Source: Fomitopsis serialis
Lineage: Eukaryota > Basidiomycota > Agaricomycetes > Polyporales > Fomitopsidaceae
DNA: 64,000 nt
Assembly: GCF_022376445.1 (NCBI RefSeq)
Contig: NW_025955132.1
Span: 18,538 to 82,537 of the forward strand
Reading direction: 5' to 3'
The notes below the pieces were generated by a model that ran no database searches, was not told where the DNA came from, and was given only the letters and a program-made list of their open reading frames with translations. Below are positions 22,005 to 33,715 of the stretch, in pieces (position 1 is the first letter of the stretch; every line of letters starts with the position of its first letter). Made by a program: the position numbers and the translations under genes.

Positions 22005-23895
22005 TCACTCGCGCAGCTTCCCTTGCTCCCATCCGCCAAACTCATCATCCGCATAAGGCGGCGGATTGTCCGTCCTCGCCAGCGTCGCATCCGACGACGT
22101 CGAGTCGCGCCCGCCTTCCTCGTCCTCCTCGCCAAGGATCCCCGCCTCCTCACCCTCGCCCCTCGACCGCGCACTGGCGCTGCGATGGCGCGTCGGGCGC
22201 GGACTGTGCGGCCGCGCACCGTCCTCGTCGTCGCTCATGTCGCCAATCTGCCACACTTCCTCGGGCTCGGGCTCGTCGCCAGCCCGGAGTGCGTCTTGCT
22301 CGCTGTCGTCGTCGTCGCTTTTCCGGCCGTTGCCCCGTCGCGGTGTCCGCGATGACATGGCGACGGCGCCAGGAGGGCCGGCGGTCGTGGGCTTCTTCTC
22401 GGGCTTCTTGTAGGTCAAGAGGACGACACCGGAGATGAGGATTATCATGGACACAAATATCAGGAATAGTGTCCATGGCTGATATGCGTCGACCTCGTCG
22501 TTGAAGATCTGGAGAAGCGTGAGAAGAACTCGGGATCACGAGGAAAACGCGAGGCATACCAAGGAGTTGAGGAAGCCTGCAGCGGTGTACACACCATAGA
22601 ATACGGGCACAACAAGGGTAGAGTCGTACACCTTCAGCCCACGGTTCAAGCAGATGATTTGTGACACGGCTGTGATGGCCAGAAATATGAACGTGAAGAT
22701 GGTCGACGCGCGGCCAATCTGATTCCCGGCATTCTGATGCGACACACTGCCTGAGATCACCTTCACCCTGTGTACGACTCAACGTTAGGTCAACCTCAGA
22801 GAGCGACACGCGCAGACGTACGCAGCCTTCGCAAACACCAAACATCCACCAGCCAGTCCACCACCGCAACATGCCCACCCGATCCCAATTGTCCATGCGA
22901 TCCGCTTGTCATCCTGAGGCGCAGTCCACAACTCCAGCTTCTCCCGAACCCACATCATCGCAGTCTCCATGCCCGCCACCAATTTCTTGAAGAAGCCCAC
23001 CGGTGCTGGTCCTCCGCTCCGTCGCGAGCTCATGCCCGCAAAGGGCTCCGCATTGATGTCCCCCCGCGCTGCGAGAACCTGTTCGAGCTGAGCGACGAAC
23101 GCGTAGAGGATGATGAGGGCAAAGGACATGAAGAAGAAGAACGACAGCCAGTTGCCGCGCGTCCATAGGTACGCGAGGTGCTCCGCGCTGGTTTCTTCCC
23201 CGAGGCCGCTGTTGATGGATCCGAACGCCACAATTCCAATGACGCCTAATATGACGATTATTGTACCCTGAACCTGTCAGTCCAGAATCATGAAGGCCTC
23301 GCGAAGAACGGCTTACATAGATATCGTAATTCGTGACTGGGGAATCCACGAGGAACTTTGCAAACAGAAAGTTGAAGATTAATGATGTTGAGCCAAGAGG
23401 TGCGACATATTCTGGAGGTGGGGGTTGGAGTCAATGCACCGTAAAGCATTGGCAAGGGACAGGCACGTACCTGCTCTCATGTATTCGAGGGCAAGCGTAC
23501 TCCCGATCACTTGGGACAGACTGCCGAATGTTCAGTATAGAACGCGCCGAGCTTAAAGGCAACGTACATGTACAGCACCATTCCTAGCAGCCATAATGGT
23601 CGTAACCAATCTCTCCGTCGCTGTGCCTTCGGAATCGCACTTGTGCGGACCTACGCGTCTCGTCATCACTTGCGCCTCGCAATGTAGAATCGCTCGAGAA
23701 ACTCACATGGTCCAGCTTCGTAAGGTTGAGCCCAGCAGCATTCAGAATCGAGGCCAATAGAATGATAGCAAGTCCGATGATGAAGGCTACAACCGGACTG
23801 GCATGCTGAACCTGGGGTGCGTCCGAGTCTGGGATATCTGAGGTCGCGTTAGAATCAAGCAAGCTAGTGACGTTCAAGGATAGGGACGTGTTCAT
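22005..23895 (-). CDS. NIPA-family (DUF803) magnesium transporter
   Basis: Exons on the minus strand read MNTSLSLNVTSLLDSNATSD (start 23895), FIIGLAIILLASILNAAGLN then LTKLDH, RRRDWLRPLWLLGMVLYM, LSQVIGSTLALEYMRA, EYVAPLGSTSLIFNFLFAKF then LVDSPVTNYDIY, and a long exon with GVIGIVAFGSINSGLGEETS. Next come KVISGSVSHQNAGNQIGRAS then TIFTFIFLAITAVSQIICLN, and IFVSMIILISGVVLLTYKK. These are the conserved blocks of NIPA/DUF803 transporters (about nine helices), which move Mg2+ and related divalent cations in the membranes of animal and fungal cells. Fungal features include a long charged loop after SFALIILYAFVAQLEQ and an acidic cytosolic tail with DNPPPYADDEFGG, which holds a PPxY motif at 22053-22064. 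The start is preceded by N-glycosylatable residues, consistent with a luminal N-terminus. Confidence 0.87.
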
Positions 23896-24239
23896 CTGAG
23901 CTACGGTGAGCGCGAAAATGACAGAACAGAACAGAGATGAAGAACCCGAGCGCGGTCCCCACGGCCCCTCTGCGGCTGGAGTCTGAGAGAGCTGTGTCGT
24001 TGTCAATTTCAGAACAGACCACTGCGCGACCGTGGGTGACGTCGCCAATCAATTATCGGCAGCAATACTTGCACATCAAATATTTTGCGTCAGATAACAT
24101 CCAGGAAAGGGTTATTCTGCGTGTTATAATCCCCCGGAGTCGGCGTCACACTAGACCTGGCAGCAACGTTGACGGCAGCGATACATGGGACCAGAAGTGT
24201 GAGGTCGCAGAAGACAATGATGCGAACATACCTGCCTGT

Positions 24240-24504
24240 CAATGAGTGGAATGTTGACGCGATTTTCAGCCCTGGCAATCATAGGCCATAACAACAGTAG
24301 TGCTCACGAGTCGGTCTGCTCGGTCAAGCTTCAAGCTTCAAGTCTATACCACGGCATGGCCACGGATCGCGGCGAATACATAAATATCAACTGCGTATTG
24401 TGGTTGTTCGTAGGCGCAATCCCAGTGAGCATATTGATGCCCACACTGCTAAGAAGTGACAGCACGATGCACTAGAGCATATGCATACCACTACTTTAGA
24501 CCCA
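24240..24504 (-). repeat. 3' flank shared by GtaA-like copies
   Basis: This is an inverted copy of the 18650-18860 and 43430-43650 flanks (accacggcatggcc, aactgcgtattgtgg, gcatatgcatacc). It is the downstream edge of the duplicated segment carrying GtaA-4. The junction with unrelated DNA towards the NIPA gene is near 24240. Confidence 0.6.
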
Positions 24505-27500
24505 TCACGAATACTCGGGCGGCGCACCCAAGTCCAAAGATTCTGCCGGTTCCTCGATGTGCACGTTCAGCATGATCCTGCGCAGATCCTCGAGCACCGA
24601 GCGCAGCCCCAGCAAATCGTTCTCGCGCGACCCCACAGACACGCCATCCGTCGTCGAAGGGACCGTCGTGCTCCCACTGGACGGAGGCTCGTCAACTGGC
24701 ATGATGGCTAAAGACAAGCCGGATGATGGCAGGACACTGGCAGGCCTTTGTTCCCTTGGCGATTCGAGTTCCCGGCGCTGCTTTTCAGTCAGTATGACAC
24801 CTGGTGCGTAGGCCGCGAGAGCAGGCGCAGCCTCGAAGGGTGTGGGCTCTGTCCCTGTACCAGTTGTGTCGAGGAGGGCGGCGTTCTGCTGGTTTCGACG
24901 ACGAAGGAGTAGCCATAGTACGGCGAGCGTCAGTAAACCGACAACACCACCGACGACGCCGCCCGCTATGGCGCCAACATCGACCGAGCCACCGCCGGAA
25001 GCGCTAGGGCTTGTGGTGGAATTACTGGGGGGCGATGGAGCCGGGAAGACGGTGACGGTTCCGCTGCGCATCCGATGTAGCACGTCCATACGTGCAATAT
25101 ACTATAAGCTCACCTGCGCAGGAACGGGGCGAAGAGGCCTCCTAATGCGGGGCTGTCTCGCGGATCGGACGTCAGCTCTCTACATAGCACAAAATGAGCA
25201 CGACCAACCTGGTCGTTCCACCCTGGTAGGCACCAGATTCGACATTGTACACCGCGCCGAACGGTGACGATGTCCCATTGAATGACGCATAATTCCAGAT
25301 CGCATCAAGGATCTGACCACGGACTGTGTCGTTGGTGCAGGTAGCCGCGATGAAAGCATTCCAGGCTGTGCAATTGCATGTCAGCCAGAGGTATGAGTAC
25401 TCTGATAGGATATCGACACACCTACGTTGCCAAGCGATTGTGCATTGCTCTGCATCGGCAACCCATGCGTATAGTTGGCTGGGAAAGCGTTGAGTCCTCG
25501 ATATGAACGCGACGGAAGGGGATCCTTACCGGTTGCAGGTTGGATCCACTGCCCATACATGACAGTAAGCTTGTCAAGCCACTGTGTGGCGAAATCAGGA
25601 CAATGCATTCCTGTCAACAACATGAACGACGTACTGTCTGGTTCAAGAGATTGAATCCGAACAGAGTCTGCGGGTAGAGATTATACGGTAAAGACCAGAC
25701 GCCTGTAACTGCCGAGTCCAACGTCGGATTCACGGACGCAGAGGCGCCTCCTGACGATATGGCAAGCGATTCCCATGTGTTCATATAGTTGGACGCTGTG
25801 CTCTGTAAACATGCCGAAACTCGTCAGGATTCCAAGATCTTGTCAAGTCGTAGTAGTACATAGTAGATCGCTCACGCTGAACTGCTGAGAATCATCACTT
25901 TCCCCGACTAGTTGACTGATCTCCGCCATGGCCTGAATGGCAAAGATGCCCTTCACCGCAAGATTGGTCGAGTTTGTGGCGTCACTTCCGTCGTCGACGG
26001 ATGATCTGAGAGTCCTCGGTGAGTTATTCTCACACTCCATGAAGATGATACATACTGATCCTCAGGAAATTGTCCATGTTGCGTCAGATACTCAGCCCAA
26101 TTCTTGAGCAAGGGATACTACATGCATGTGAAGGTAAGCCAAGCACACAACTCTCAAAGACGAACACACACATAGTCATGAAGCAGCGACGTATCGTTCG
26201 AGTATTTGGCGTAAGCGAGTGCAATGATGAGCATGTTCCCCGACTCTACAATCACCATTGGTCAGCAGGCGTATCGTTGCGACGGTGAAGCGTGCTCACG
26301 TTCGATTGCCTCTGTAGATGTTAGGTTCGGACCAGATACATTCGGGAACAAGGAGCCTTCATAAGACCATCAACATGCTGTTGTCGAAAAAGTGATGAGC
26401 GTTTACCGAGGTCTTTCGATGCGTACGGAAATGCGCCCAACGAGGTATTCTGTTGTTCAAGTAGCGGTACCAGGAGTAGCTTGACTAGTGTTGCGTTGTA
26501 ATACAAAAACATAGGTAGTGCAGCGTACAATTTCTCCACGGGAGTGACGCGTCTGTGGATCTTCATGTAAGATGCGAAGCAGTTATATGGGCTGAGCACG
26601 ACTCACTGACTATTGCCCATGTCTCTCATGAAGATCCTAGTGGTCGCGTCGGACTCATGGGGAGCCGTTATTTCGAGGGAACCAAACACCTGGCGAGTGG
26701 CGAGCGAAAGCATATCGAACAGTTTACCGTCAGCCGAGATGTTAGAAGCCGCTTTCCGAACTTGCGCATCGAGGAATATTGCCCGAGTAAGCGAGTTGTT
26801 GAAATCGGAGACGAGGAACTCCAACTACACATGCGAAGTTCAGTGACATGAGCCAGCAAAGCTGTATCGTTACTCACGGCCTCTTCGGTGGTAGGATACT
26901 GTGTTGTGTAGTACGGGCGGAGGGATTCCGTGTTTCCTGACAATGTGTAACTGATGCTTGGATCGCGCACATATCCAACCGCCCAGACAACGGGTGAATC
27001 CACAAAAGCGACACTTCCCAAGTCAACCGATATGGGAAAGACGGGCCAGTCACTGTGGTATGCATGAGCTCAAACGCACGCAGCAGAATGTAGCACCCCT
27101 ACACATCTATGTCCCGAAAGGTATTGTTGTTGTTGTTCGCATTTAGGTGACCAGTATCCAAGAACTCTTCGCGGCAGACGATGTCGTCGCAAGTCTGCCA
27201 AGTGACATTGCGTCCTTGTTGTCCCTGCCACTGAAGTTAGCATTGTCCGTGAACCAGAGTGAGTTCTTGTACCAGCTCCATCGCAGAGTACGCTGCACCA
27301 TCTATGGCGTGCCCTACTTGTTCCTGGAACGGTGTCGATTTCGTGAGCTGAAACTCATGATAGATAATGTTCCCAATTTGCGTCGGCACACTCCACTGCA
27401 TCTGCTGGGGTTGGTTGCCGCCGTTCAGCCATCCTAGAAGAATATCAGCTCACAAGTAGCTAGATGCGTACACGCGTGCTAGGTAACATGCCCACCTCCA

Positions 27501-28090
27501 TCCATGTCGGAATACAGCTGTATGTCGTGCGGTTGGCCATCGGTGGATGCGAAATCCACGGCCACATAGGCGAACGGAAGAGATTGGCGTACGAGATCAG
27601 ACGGCTTGTCGTGATGTCAGCAACGTGAAGATTGCTTGTGCTTCACAAACCTACATCTATGGGACTCAGAAACGTTAAGGTAATGTTCATAGGGCCAGCT
27701 TCGATGACTTGTATGGTACGAGTCGGAGTCAGTTCCGTCTGGACCAAGCTTCCAGCTGTCACGGAGTAGTTGCTCGGGAGATTGTTGTTGCCAAACAGAG
27801 TGTACGTCTTTCCGTCCACCCGGATGTAACAGATCCATCCATGAGTCTATGGAGCCGCAAGATGAGCCCCTAGGATGAGCAAGCATGAAGGATCGCACCG
27901 CTCCGGTCCAGAAAGCTGGCCAGTCGTTTGTAGTGGTCCCCGACGTTTTCGTTGTGAACATCCATGAGTTCAAGCAAGGCGTGCGAACAGCAAATGGTAT
28001 CGCTGATGGCCAGAATGTCTGTGCGCCATGCACTTGCAAGATGGTAAAGCGTAGGAGGCACAGAAAAGAGGCCACGACAAGGAGCGTCAT
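24505..28090 (-). CDS. GtaA-like membrane-anchored ectoenzyme, copy 4
   Basis: The start at 28090 gives the signal peptide MTLLVVASFLCLLRFTILQV-HG and then PFAVRTPCLNSWMF. Exons follow the order of copy 2: TRTIQVIEAGPMNITLTFLS-type DUF5127 blocks, VDLGSVAFVDSPVVWAVGYV, LFDMLSLATRQVFGSLEITA, KLYAALPMFLYYNATLVKLL, STNLAVKGIFAIQAMAEISQ, WLDKLTVMYGQWIQPAT and TGMHCPDFATQ at an intron edge. The linker is SPPSNSTTSPSASGGG, followed by the TM helix GAIAGGVVGGVVGLLTLAVL, a LLRRRNQQN stop-transfer and a tail with SRENDLLGLRSVLEDLRRIM and the terminal APPEYS. I found no lesion in the exons I read. The upstream spacer matches the other modules up to about 28740, where a DCC1 copy would be expected but is absent. 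It groups with copy 3 by its N-terminus (TTKT...NDWP.FW). Confidence 0.85.
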
Positions 28091-28740
28091 GGAGGAAGCA
28101 GCGAGTAAGCAGGAACCCTCGCCCGTAGTTGACCCAGGACAGGAACCTAGTCAGAGCGAACCGCTGGCTGTTTTGCGGTGAAGGTTTCAATTCGGCTCCT
28201 CATGCCATATCTTGCTTGTAAATTGCAGGCACCACTGCCGTCGTCTTTCTTTGCTCCCAGGACCATCCTAAGGTTCGCATTGACAGCACCATGCCGGTCA
28301 ACGTGTCGGATTAGGGTCCGAATTGATCGGATTCATCACCGCATCTGTCCGAACATTGATCGAGACTCGCAATTTCTAGGAGCGTCCGATGGCATCCGGC
28401 ACCCATCACAGATGGGCGGTTGCGTCACGGCAGCACCAAAAGTACGTTGGAAGAACCTGGAAAGCATTGATATTCAGATCTGATCATACACACAATTCCG
28501 CCGTATTCACGAACCCTGAGTGCTGGCGGAGCCTGTTGGCCAGTTGTCATCGAGGAGCGAAGATATGTGGCTTCCGGAGGAAGACTGACTTTCGAAACAT
28601 GCAGCGCCTCCATTTCACCATGCATCTCCATCATGACATGACGGCAGAGGCAAAAGTTCCTGTAACATTTGGTAACATGTGTATCAAGGGAGACTGCGGC
28701 CTCAGGACGATTGCTACGTATTATTGGAATTGAAGACCTG
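28091..28740 (-). repeat. Module spacer upstream of GtaA-4, DCC1 missing
   Basis: The block at 28430-28735 (cttccggaggaagactgact, gcatctccatcatgac, gtatcaagggagactg) is a near match to the spacers at 14360-14640, 41400-41640 and 47620-47900. Similarity stops near 28740 (gaattgaagacctg). In the other modules more spacer and then the DCC1 3' end follow at this point. This marks a breakpoint. Confidence 0.7.
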
Positions 28741-29024
28741 CGGCAATTAGAGGCTAGCCCTCCGAGTCGACTCTATCGTCAAATACACAGCATTAGGCCC
28801 GGCTTAAGACCAAGAATATTGTCGTCAGTGTCCTGAGGTGGGCTCACATCGTCAGTGGGGGCCAGAGTACATATTCTGGGCCTCTGTGGTAGGTTCGACA
28901 CAAAGCCGTGTGGAGGGTCTTGGTATGAGACTAGCATGTGCGGTGGCGGAGGCGGTTGCCCAAATGCGGCCAGTTGGATCACGTGAGAGAGACAACCAGG
29001 TTCTGGCCGCAGACTTCGCTGAGA

Positions 29025-29065
29025 CTCCTCCTCCTCCTCCTCCTCCTCCTCCTCCTCCTCCTCCT
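29025..29065 (+). repeat. (CTC)n microsatellite
   Basis: An uninterrupted trinucleotide run of about 41 bp, ending 21 bp before the chosen ATG of the DUF262 gene. It probably lies in the 5' UTR. If translation began upstream it would encode a Pro or Leu tract. Confidence 0.95.
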
Positions 29066-29086
29066 GCCGCCACTCTCTGCTACCTC

Positions 29087-30849
29087 ATGCGTACCATGGA
29101 GGAAGAAAAGGACTTCGATGAGCTCCAGTCCGACATCTCGGACGACCAAGACGACACCCGTACCTTCCACATCGGCGATCGCCTGACAATGCCAAAGGCC
29201 AGGCTGTACACAACGCAAGAACTCCATAGTATGTTGCATCGCGACCTCGGCATACCTGAATCTCATGCACTTCAGCTCTCGTGCACGAGGGTGTCATTGA
29301 CTTGTGCCCGGCTTATCAAAGAGGTGTGCTCTACGCGTTTGCACGTACCCATTGAGTACTCACAATGTCCTAGATATTGTATGGACAGAACCGAAGCAAA
29401 TGAAGCTCCTGGACTCTATATACCGCAACTATTACGTTCCACCGATTGTGTTCGACGTGTACAAAGACGACGATGGCGAGACGGTCATGCGATGCGTGGA
29501 TGGGAAGCAGAGGTTGACGTCTATCCAGAAATTCTTTGACGGCCAGGTTCGTACATGACCCTCTAAATCTACGGACAATGTGTGTCGGCGCACGAGCATG
29601 TCCTCCCATATGCTTGCGCGCCGACTGTCTCAGGCCTGGAGGCGTGCACGAGATTGAGCAATCGCGAACAGGCGTCTGGGCCGGTTGTGGCGGCGCGTCG
29701 AACGTCGCTCGGCCAGACCGACCGTGCTGCCCTCAATACTGAAGAATGCGATCACTGACGTGCCCCGGACATGTCAGATTCCTTGTACGTGCCCGCACAG
29801 CTGTACGAAAGGTGCGCTGAGTGACGCCCCTCCCGTTCGCAGACAGAGACCCCGTTACCAAAAAGGCTTGGTGGTATACCCGCGCACAGTCGCACAAATC
29901 TTCACGATTGGAGGTCCCAGAGGAGTGGAAGCGGGATTTTGCCTCCAAACAACTTACGTGCGGTGCGTGTCCTTGTTTCCCTTTGTTCATGTGTCGCATT
30001 CAATTTCTTCTATCAGTCCAATACTATGACCTGCCAAAGGGAATGGACCGCGACATCTTCCAGCGTGTGCAGCTGGGCGTTCCCCTCACAGCCGCTGGTA
30101 CGTTCGAAGCTCACTTCTCCGCATCTGTGGTTCATCTGCTCCGCAGAGAAACTGCAGGCCATCTCCTCGCCCTGGTCCGAACTCGTCAGCGAGCTGGACG
30201 CGCGGTACATCAACTGCGACAACGGGCTGACGACGATCATCGACGTTGACATGAAGCGCGGGCGCGACTTCCAAACGCTCGCGCAGTTCGTCTGCTGCTG
30301 CAAGTACTACCCAGAACGCGTCATCCCGACCGCGAAGAAGATGGAACAGTTCGTCGCGGGCGAGGACGAGCCCGAGACCTGGTTTAAGACCGCACTCAAG
30401 GAGGCGCTCACAAAGTTCTGGCACATCGGCGACAACAAGAGATTAAACTACGGGTTCCGCTCGATACAGAAGCGTGTGGCGCCGATCGAGTTCGTCTTCA
30501 TCGGTGAGCTGTCAATCGTCTATGCGCAACACGTCTCATCCACCGCGCAGGTGTGATACTGTACATTCTACGCGACTGCGAGGACGAGGTCTGCGCGGAA
30601 GAGATCTACAACATGCGAACGCACGTCCGCAAGCAGTTTCCGGATGTCCGCGCGCGCGGGGACATCATCAAGTGCCTGTGGGACTTCATCGCGCAGGTCG
30701 TAGAGCGCCAGGACGACGAACCGCCGCCCGCGTCTGCCAAAAGACGGTCGTCGAAGCAGAAGCGGGGCAAGTACTACGAGGGCAGCGACGACGACGAAGA
30801 GATGGACAAGCCCGCGAGACGCGCTAAGAAGTCCAAGAGTCGGAGATGA
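29087..30849 (+). CDS. DUF262 (GmrSD N-terminal-like) domain protein
   Basis: Seven exons (29087..29228, 29374..29546, 29778..29784, 29843..29962, 30017..30097, 30147..30503, 30551..30849) sum to 1179 nt, giving 392 residues. The third exon is a 7-nt microexon completing FDGQ-IPY-RDPVTKKAWWYT. The DUF262 core is visible as VWTEPKQMKLLDSIYRNYYV, PPIVFDVY, CVDGKQRLTSIQKFFDG and FQRVQLGVPLTAAEKLQAIS. In bacterial GmrSD/BrxU proteins this ParB-like fold drives NTP-dependent cleavage of modified DNA, with D-G-Q-Q-R at the site where this protein has DGKQR. There is no DUF1524 HNH domain; the C-terminus is instead a basic, acidic-spaced tail (SAKRRSSKQKRGKYYEGSDD, ARRAKKSKSRR) that looks nuclear. 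Related single-domain proteins are common in fungi; their role is unknown. A second ATG at 29096 is possible. Confidence 0.87.
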
Positions 30850-31354
30850 TCTGGCGGGGATAGTGTGGCCTACTATCACCTGAATTGTTATTGCAGCTCC
30901 CCCCGGCTGTCTCGTTCTTCAGTCCGTGTGCGGTTGGGGCCCGTCTTGTGTGTACAGAAGTAAGGAGATACGGTCTTTGTTATGGAAGTCGCATGTTCTT
31001 GTCTTGTATACAATCTCCGCATCTTGTTTTTGTAGTGTCATGCTTTCCCTAGGCCTCCAATGTTAGTCAAATAGTGTATGAACTATCGTCGCAGTGAGGG
31101 ATGACACCGCATTCCTTGCGCTTCTCAATCCACTGCTCTTAGCACATGCATCGTAGTCGTGCTCGATCGCTGTTGTGGGGTGTACCCGCGCCATAAATCA
31201 CAACGTATCTCCTTCATCCTGCAGACGACCGACGACCGTCGAATCCCCGACGCTCCTAGAACAGCCACACAAAGCCTATCCAAGGATGCGACGTGTATTG
31301 CGAGTGTCATGTCGATGCAACAAAATCGACTATAGGCCTGAGAATTTGACGCGG
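30850..31354. other. Convergent 3' intergenic region
   Basis: This is 505 bp between the stops of the DUF262 gene (+) and GPI18 (-). It should hold two 3' UTRs and polyadenylation sites. No gene was seen; the long minus-strand frame at 31125-31895 is a shadow of GPI18. Confidence 0.5.
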
Positions 31355-32751
31355 CTACGCAGGTGGCAAGAACGTCGTCCAAAGAACAATGGACACCGCC
31401 CCCCAGACGACGCTCCAGCTCACCCAGTACATGCCCCACCGGCGGTGTTCGACGAGGAGCCACGCGGCGGCCCAGTACGTGAATGGCATCGAGGCCGCGA
31501 GCCGGAGGACGATCTGCGTGTGGGCGGCGAAGAGCAGCGTGAGCGTGAGGATCAGGGCGTGGATCGCGTGTGGTGCTATGGACGGAGCGAGGAAGGGTGA
31601 GGCGCTTTGCGTCTTCGAGCCGTCCTTCTCGGGGATGTGTTGTGATATTAGGGATGGGCGTAGTCGAGGAAGGAGAGCGCGCTGCAAGTAATGTACTGAG
31701 TAGCTGAGGAGCAGAACGAGGGGCGGTGCGGCGATGAGGAAGTTCGGAAGTTGCTCGGGAGTCCAGTACCGCAGGAAGCCGACGTTCCAGTACTTGGACT
31801 GGGCATAGCCGTATATTGAAGGCGGGACGTGCGAGCACCAGGGAGCGGGAGTCTCGGCGGTGCAGAATGCGATATACGCTGAGTATTGGTGCCATACAAA
31901 GGGCATCAGTATAGTGGAGGTCAGGACGACACTACGGAGAAGTCTGGTGATGGTGATCTGACAAGGTAGAAACGCACAAATGCATGAGCGGCAGTCCTTC
32001 CAGCTTGGCAGGCAGCGCACCTTGCGTGAGCTGAGGAAGGGCTCGACGAGCATCCCCCAGATAATAAATCCTGCGAGCATGATGCCGTTGGAGCGGAACA
32101 TGCACGCGACGGCAAAGCATCCCGACGCCAGGAGCCATTGCCCGGTAGCACAGTACAACATGCCTGCGATGCAGAATTAGCCGCAGTTAATTGCAGGATG
32201 ACGGCACGAGGGACACCTTTATATGACAGGTATGTGAAGAACGGTTCGGTACACGGAGCCAGACGAAGGGTGACCGGACTGCTCGGGAGCAGCGATAACA
32301 GCGAGGCAAGAAGGGCCACATTCGGAGAACGCATATGATGCAAAGTCAACCGGTAGAGGTTAATCACACTACCACTCGATAGAGCAGCGACCATGCCACC
32401 AAGTAGTAGGTCCTCATAGCAGAGAAGCTGGCCTTCATTCTGGCAGACGAAGTGCAGAAAGCGGGCTATTGTCCGCATCACAAGAGGCGCACCAGGGAAG
32501 AAAGCCCATTCATACTCGTAGACATAGCCATGACGAGCGATATGCGCAAAGTGGAAGGTATCCCAACGAAGAAATGGTCGGATGGCGAACTGGTACCACA
32601 ACGCATCAGACGACGTCAAGACAACGTTGGATGATGAGTCGAACAGAGGCAGGGTGGAGGATAGACATGTCAATATCAGAGACAGACCCCAGAGTACGAA
32701 CGAGCATATCCATAGAAAACGGACATGACTATCCGTGCCAACGACGACCAT
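31355..32751 (-). CDS. GPI18: GPI mannosyltransferase 2 (PIG-V/Gpi18)
   Basis: This ER enzyme adds the second mannose to the glycosylphosphatidylinositol anchor precursor, using dolichol-phosphate mannose. Exons complement(31355..31957, 32021..32163, 32217..32751) sum to 1281 nt, giving 426 residues. The first helix (FLWICSFVLWGLSLILTCLS) is followed by the luminal signature RWDTFHFAHIARHGYVYEYE then WAFFPGAPL. The RWD motif and WAFFP are the hallmarks of the PIG-V family. Splices read YLSYKG-MLYCATGQWL and EPFLSSRK-ITITRLLRSV. Later blocks include CMFRSNGIMLAGFIIWG and SKYWNVGFLRYWTPEQLPNF. There are several further hydrophobic helices and an intact C-terminus. Confidence 0.9.
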
Positions 32752-32831
32752 GTAGGACTGGAGAGAGTAGGCGTGCCGCGCGACATTTCAGGTTGGCAAG
32801 AACTCGATAGCGCCTGCGGGCGCTTGCCAGT

Positions 32832-33126
32832 GGGCTACGGTTGCCCGATAGTCCGGGGCCGGGCATTTTGCACGACGGGCCTCAGCCACAGCGCATCGCT
32901 GGTCTGCCGCCTGCTCCTCCTCCTCAACAACACACTCAATCTTCGCGCTACGGTCATGTAAGTGCTCCCGCTGCATTACAAGCACCGGGAACAGCAATAC
33001 AGACGTCCTAGTAAGTTCACATCGACCTCCAAAGTCCACAAGAAGGCGCGACGACCCCGGGAAGCGGTAAGCGCCCGACAACGCCGCGACTAACTCGGAC
33101 TCGAATGTACAAGTCTGGAGGATACA
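32832..33126 (-). repeat. Left arm of a 0.3-kb inverted repeat
   Basis: This is nearly identical, in inverted orientation, to 33716-34014. Both arms contain an open frame (RFPGSSRLLVDFGGRCELTR to RCAVAEARRAKCPAPD) with no amino-acid change across about 90 residues, so the duplication is recent or homogenised. The left arm lacks the CACTA-type terminus seen on the right arm (it reads GGGCTACGG at its outer end). Confidence 0.85.
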
Positions 33127-33715
33127 ACTATGGTACATGGCTGTTTGATACAAGTATGTGGGATGTTGAACAGGTATGCAGATCATCATAGGATGGTATG
33201 ACCCTTGGTACTGACACCACAGTGTGCGTCTGGCAGGCCCAGTGAAATAGTACTGGAAGGCTTTAGGCTGAGGCTCTCGGTGTAGGCATTCAGTACTCAG
33301 TACTTCATGCTATGTCTGGTCGTGACAGGGTGATGTACATGTACAATTCGAGACACAATATATATATTTCAGTTTTGTCAATGTACACAAAGGCCTGCGG
33401 CACAGTATGACTCCGAGACAAAGGTATGCTATCACTCACCTGTCACAGCCACGAACGTCGAATACATGTGAAAACACCACTGTGCTTCCCCTCGCTGTGC
33501 TCTGCATGGCGGCTGACTTCGCAGCTGCGCTTGTAATGTTGTCCGAGTCTGAGAACATGGGCCGTTCTGATTCGAGCCATTAGTACCCGTGTACATATAG
33601 CAAAGACACAGTGTGTGCATATGATCACTCACCATATAATATATGCTTTTCCCTTCAGAGCACCTGTCCAATTCTGCCCTTAATCTATCCAGAAAGGTGG
33701 TGCAGGTTTGGTGTA
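33127..33715 (-). other. Spacer of the inverted repeat, possible exon remnants
   Basis: The minus strand has spliceable-looking pieces: HQTCTTFLDRLRAELDRCSE with a following gtgagt donor (about 33720-33640), and NGPCSQTRTTLQAQLRSQPP ending in gtgagt (about 33560-33440). No family was recognised. These could be exons of a small decayed gene carried by the element. A (TA)n-rich stretch lies at about 33358-33366. Confidence 0.35.

Noticed and set aside
30086..30424. Minus-strand 112-residue frame in the DUF262 gene
   Set aside because: Antisense of a strongly supported exon; Leu/Val-rich by codon complement only.
31125..31895. 256-residue minus-strand frame overlapping GPI18
   Set aside because: It lies in another frame across GPI18 exon 3 and the 3' UTR; no homology, and GPI18 closes exactly.
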